The notes under the pieces were generated by a model. It made no database searches, was not told where the DNA came from, and saw nothing but the letters and a program-made list of their open reading frames with translations. Positions 63,888 to 64,000 of a DNA stretch of 64,000 nucleotides are shown one piece after another (the stretch's first letter is position 1; the number at the start of each line of letters is the position of its first letter). The stretch lies in NCBI RefSeq assembly GCF_023631325.1, contig NZ_JALQDG010000051.1, positions 61,140 to 125,139 of the forward strand, given 5' to 3'. Made by a program: the position numbers and the translations under genes. The stretch is from Caballeronia sp. INDeC2 (lineage in GTDB: Bacteria > Pseudomonadota > Gammaproteobacteria > Burkholderiales > Burkholderiaceae).

Positions 63888-64000
63888 ATGAAGCCCACTC
63901 AACGCAACCCCCTGCTCCGCAGATTCAGCTATCTGCTCTCGATCGACGAACACCGCAATTTCACGCGCGCGGCAGAAGCGCTCAACGTGTCGCAATCGGC
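63888..64000 (+). CDS. LysR family transcriptional regulator, N-terminus only (runs off the window)
   Basis: ATG 63888 opens a frame reading RRFSYLLSIDEHRNFTRAAE then ALNVSQS, the first helix and recognition region of an LTTR helix-turn-helix. No strong ribosome-binding site. The effector domain lies beyond the window. Confidence 0.8.
   Translation, partial: MKPTQRNPLLRRFSYLLSIDEHRNFTRAAEALNVSQS

Overview
The window looks like an accessory region of a Burkholderiaceae genome (Paraburkholderia, Caballeronia or Burkholderia type). The reasons are the high G+C, three intact 16-stranded OmpC-like porins with the SSVTLYG N-terminus typical of this family, stacked aromatic and amino-acid catabolic operons, and at least nine insertion-sequence (IS) elements or remnants. 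Several copies of core genes (dnaX, frmA, moaDE) sit out of their usual setting, so a second chromosome, megaplasmid or rearranged island is more likely than a conserved core region. That is inference.

Layout. 1-2700: the left edge holds a class III nucleotidyl cyclase with a CBASS-type C-terminal sensor (PycC-like), preceded by the tail of a membrane protein. This is a probable Pycsar anti-phage locus, with an apparent N-terminal frameshift in the cyclase. 2700-5100: acetolactate synthase catalytic subunit and an Lrp/AsnC regulator. 5550-15730: a TetR-controlled catabolic operon with a two-component flavin monooxygenase, complete pyruvate dehydrogenase E1 and E2, an extradiol-type dioxygenase, an FAH-family hydrolase, an NTF2-like protein and a porin. 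It is followed by an MFS transporter destroyed by a frameshift and a precise IS630 insertion (15800-17900). 18600-23040: a second porin, two tandem alpha/beta hydrolases and an MHS-type transporter, probably part of the same aromatic-degradation regulon. 23350-24860: a tandem glycine riboswitch ahead of a DadA-like FAD amino-acid dehydrogenase. 25200-30380: a LysR regulator, then a scrapyard of IS481, porin and IS66 fragments, a truncated large serine recombinase, and an 83-bp inverted copy of part of the LysR gene.

30385-36580: a zinc-homeostasis locus with two COG0523 GTPases and a ZnuD-like TonB receptor, divergent from zur and an orphan znuA, with two palindromic Zur-like boxes placed symmetrically. 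37273-38492: an intact IS30 element. 39355-52980: two divergent operons around a GntR regulator. They encode a three-subunit D-hydroxyproline/amine dehydrogenase, a semialdehyde dehydrogenase, a DapA-family lyase, an amino-acid ABC transporter, an N-methylproline-demethylase-like flavoprotein, an electron-transfer flavoprotein and a porin. Together they read as uptake, N-demethylation, oxidation, deamination and semialdehyde oxidation of an N-methylated (hydroxy)proline-like compound to a TCA-cycle acid. Demethylation releases formaldehyde, and the adjacent frmA (formaldehyde detoxification) is cut off by an IS3 remnant.

53066-64000: broken genes and nested mobile elements. The ffs SRP RNA gene precedes a dnaX whose C-terminal half is decayed and runs into IS21 and IS256 remnants. 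moaD and moaE follow, then an IS2-type IS3 element with perfect 5-bp target duplications that interrupts a small ORF and is itself interrupted by an IS110/IS1111 element. The window ends with a frameshifted NDH-2-like dehydrogenase and the start of a LysR gene. I found no tRNA, rRNA or CRISPR.
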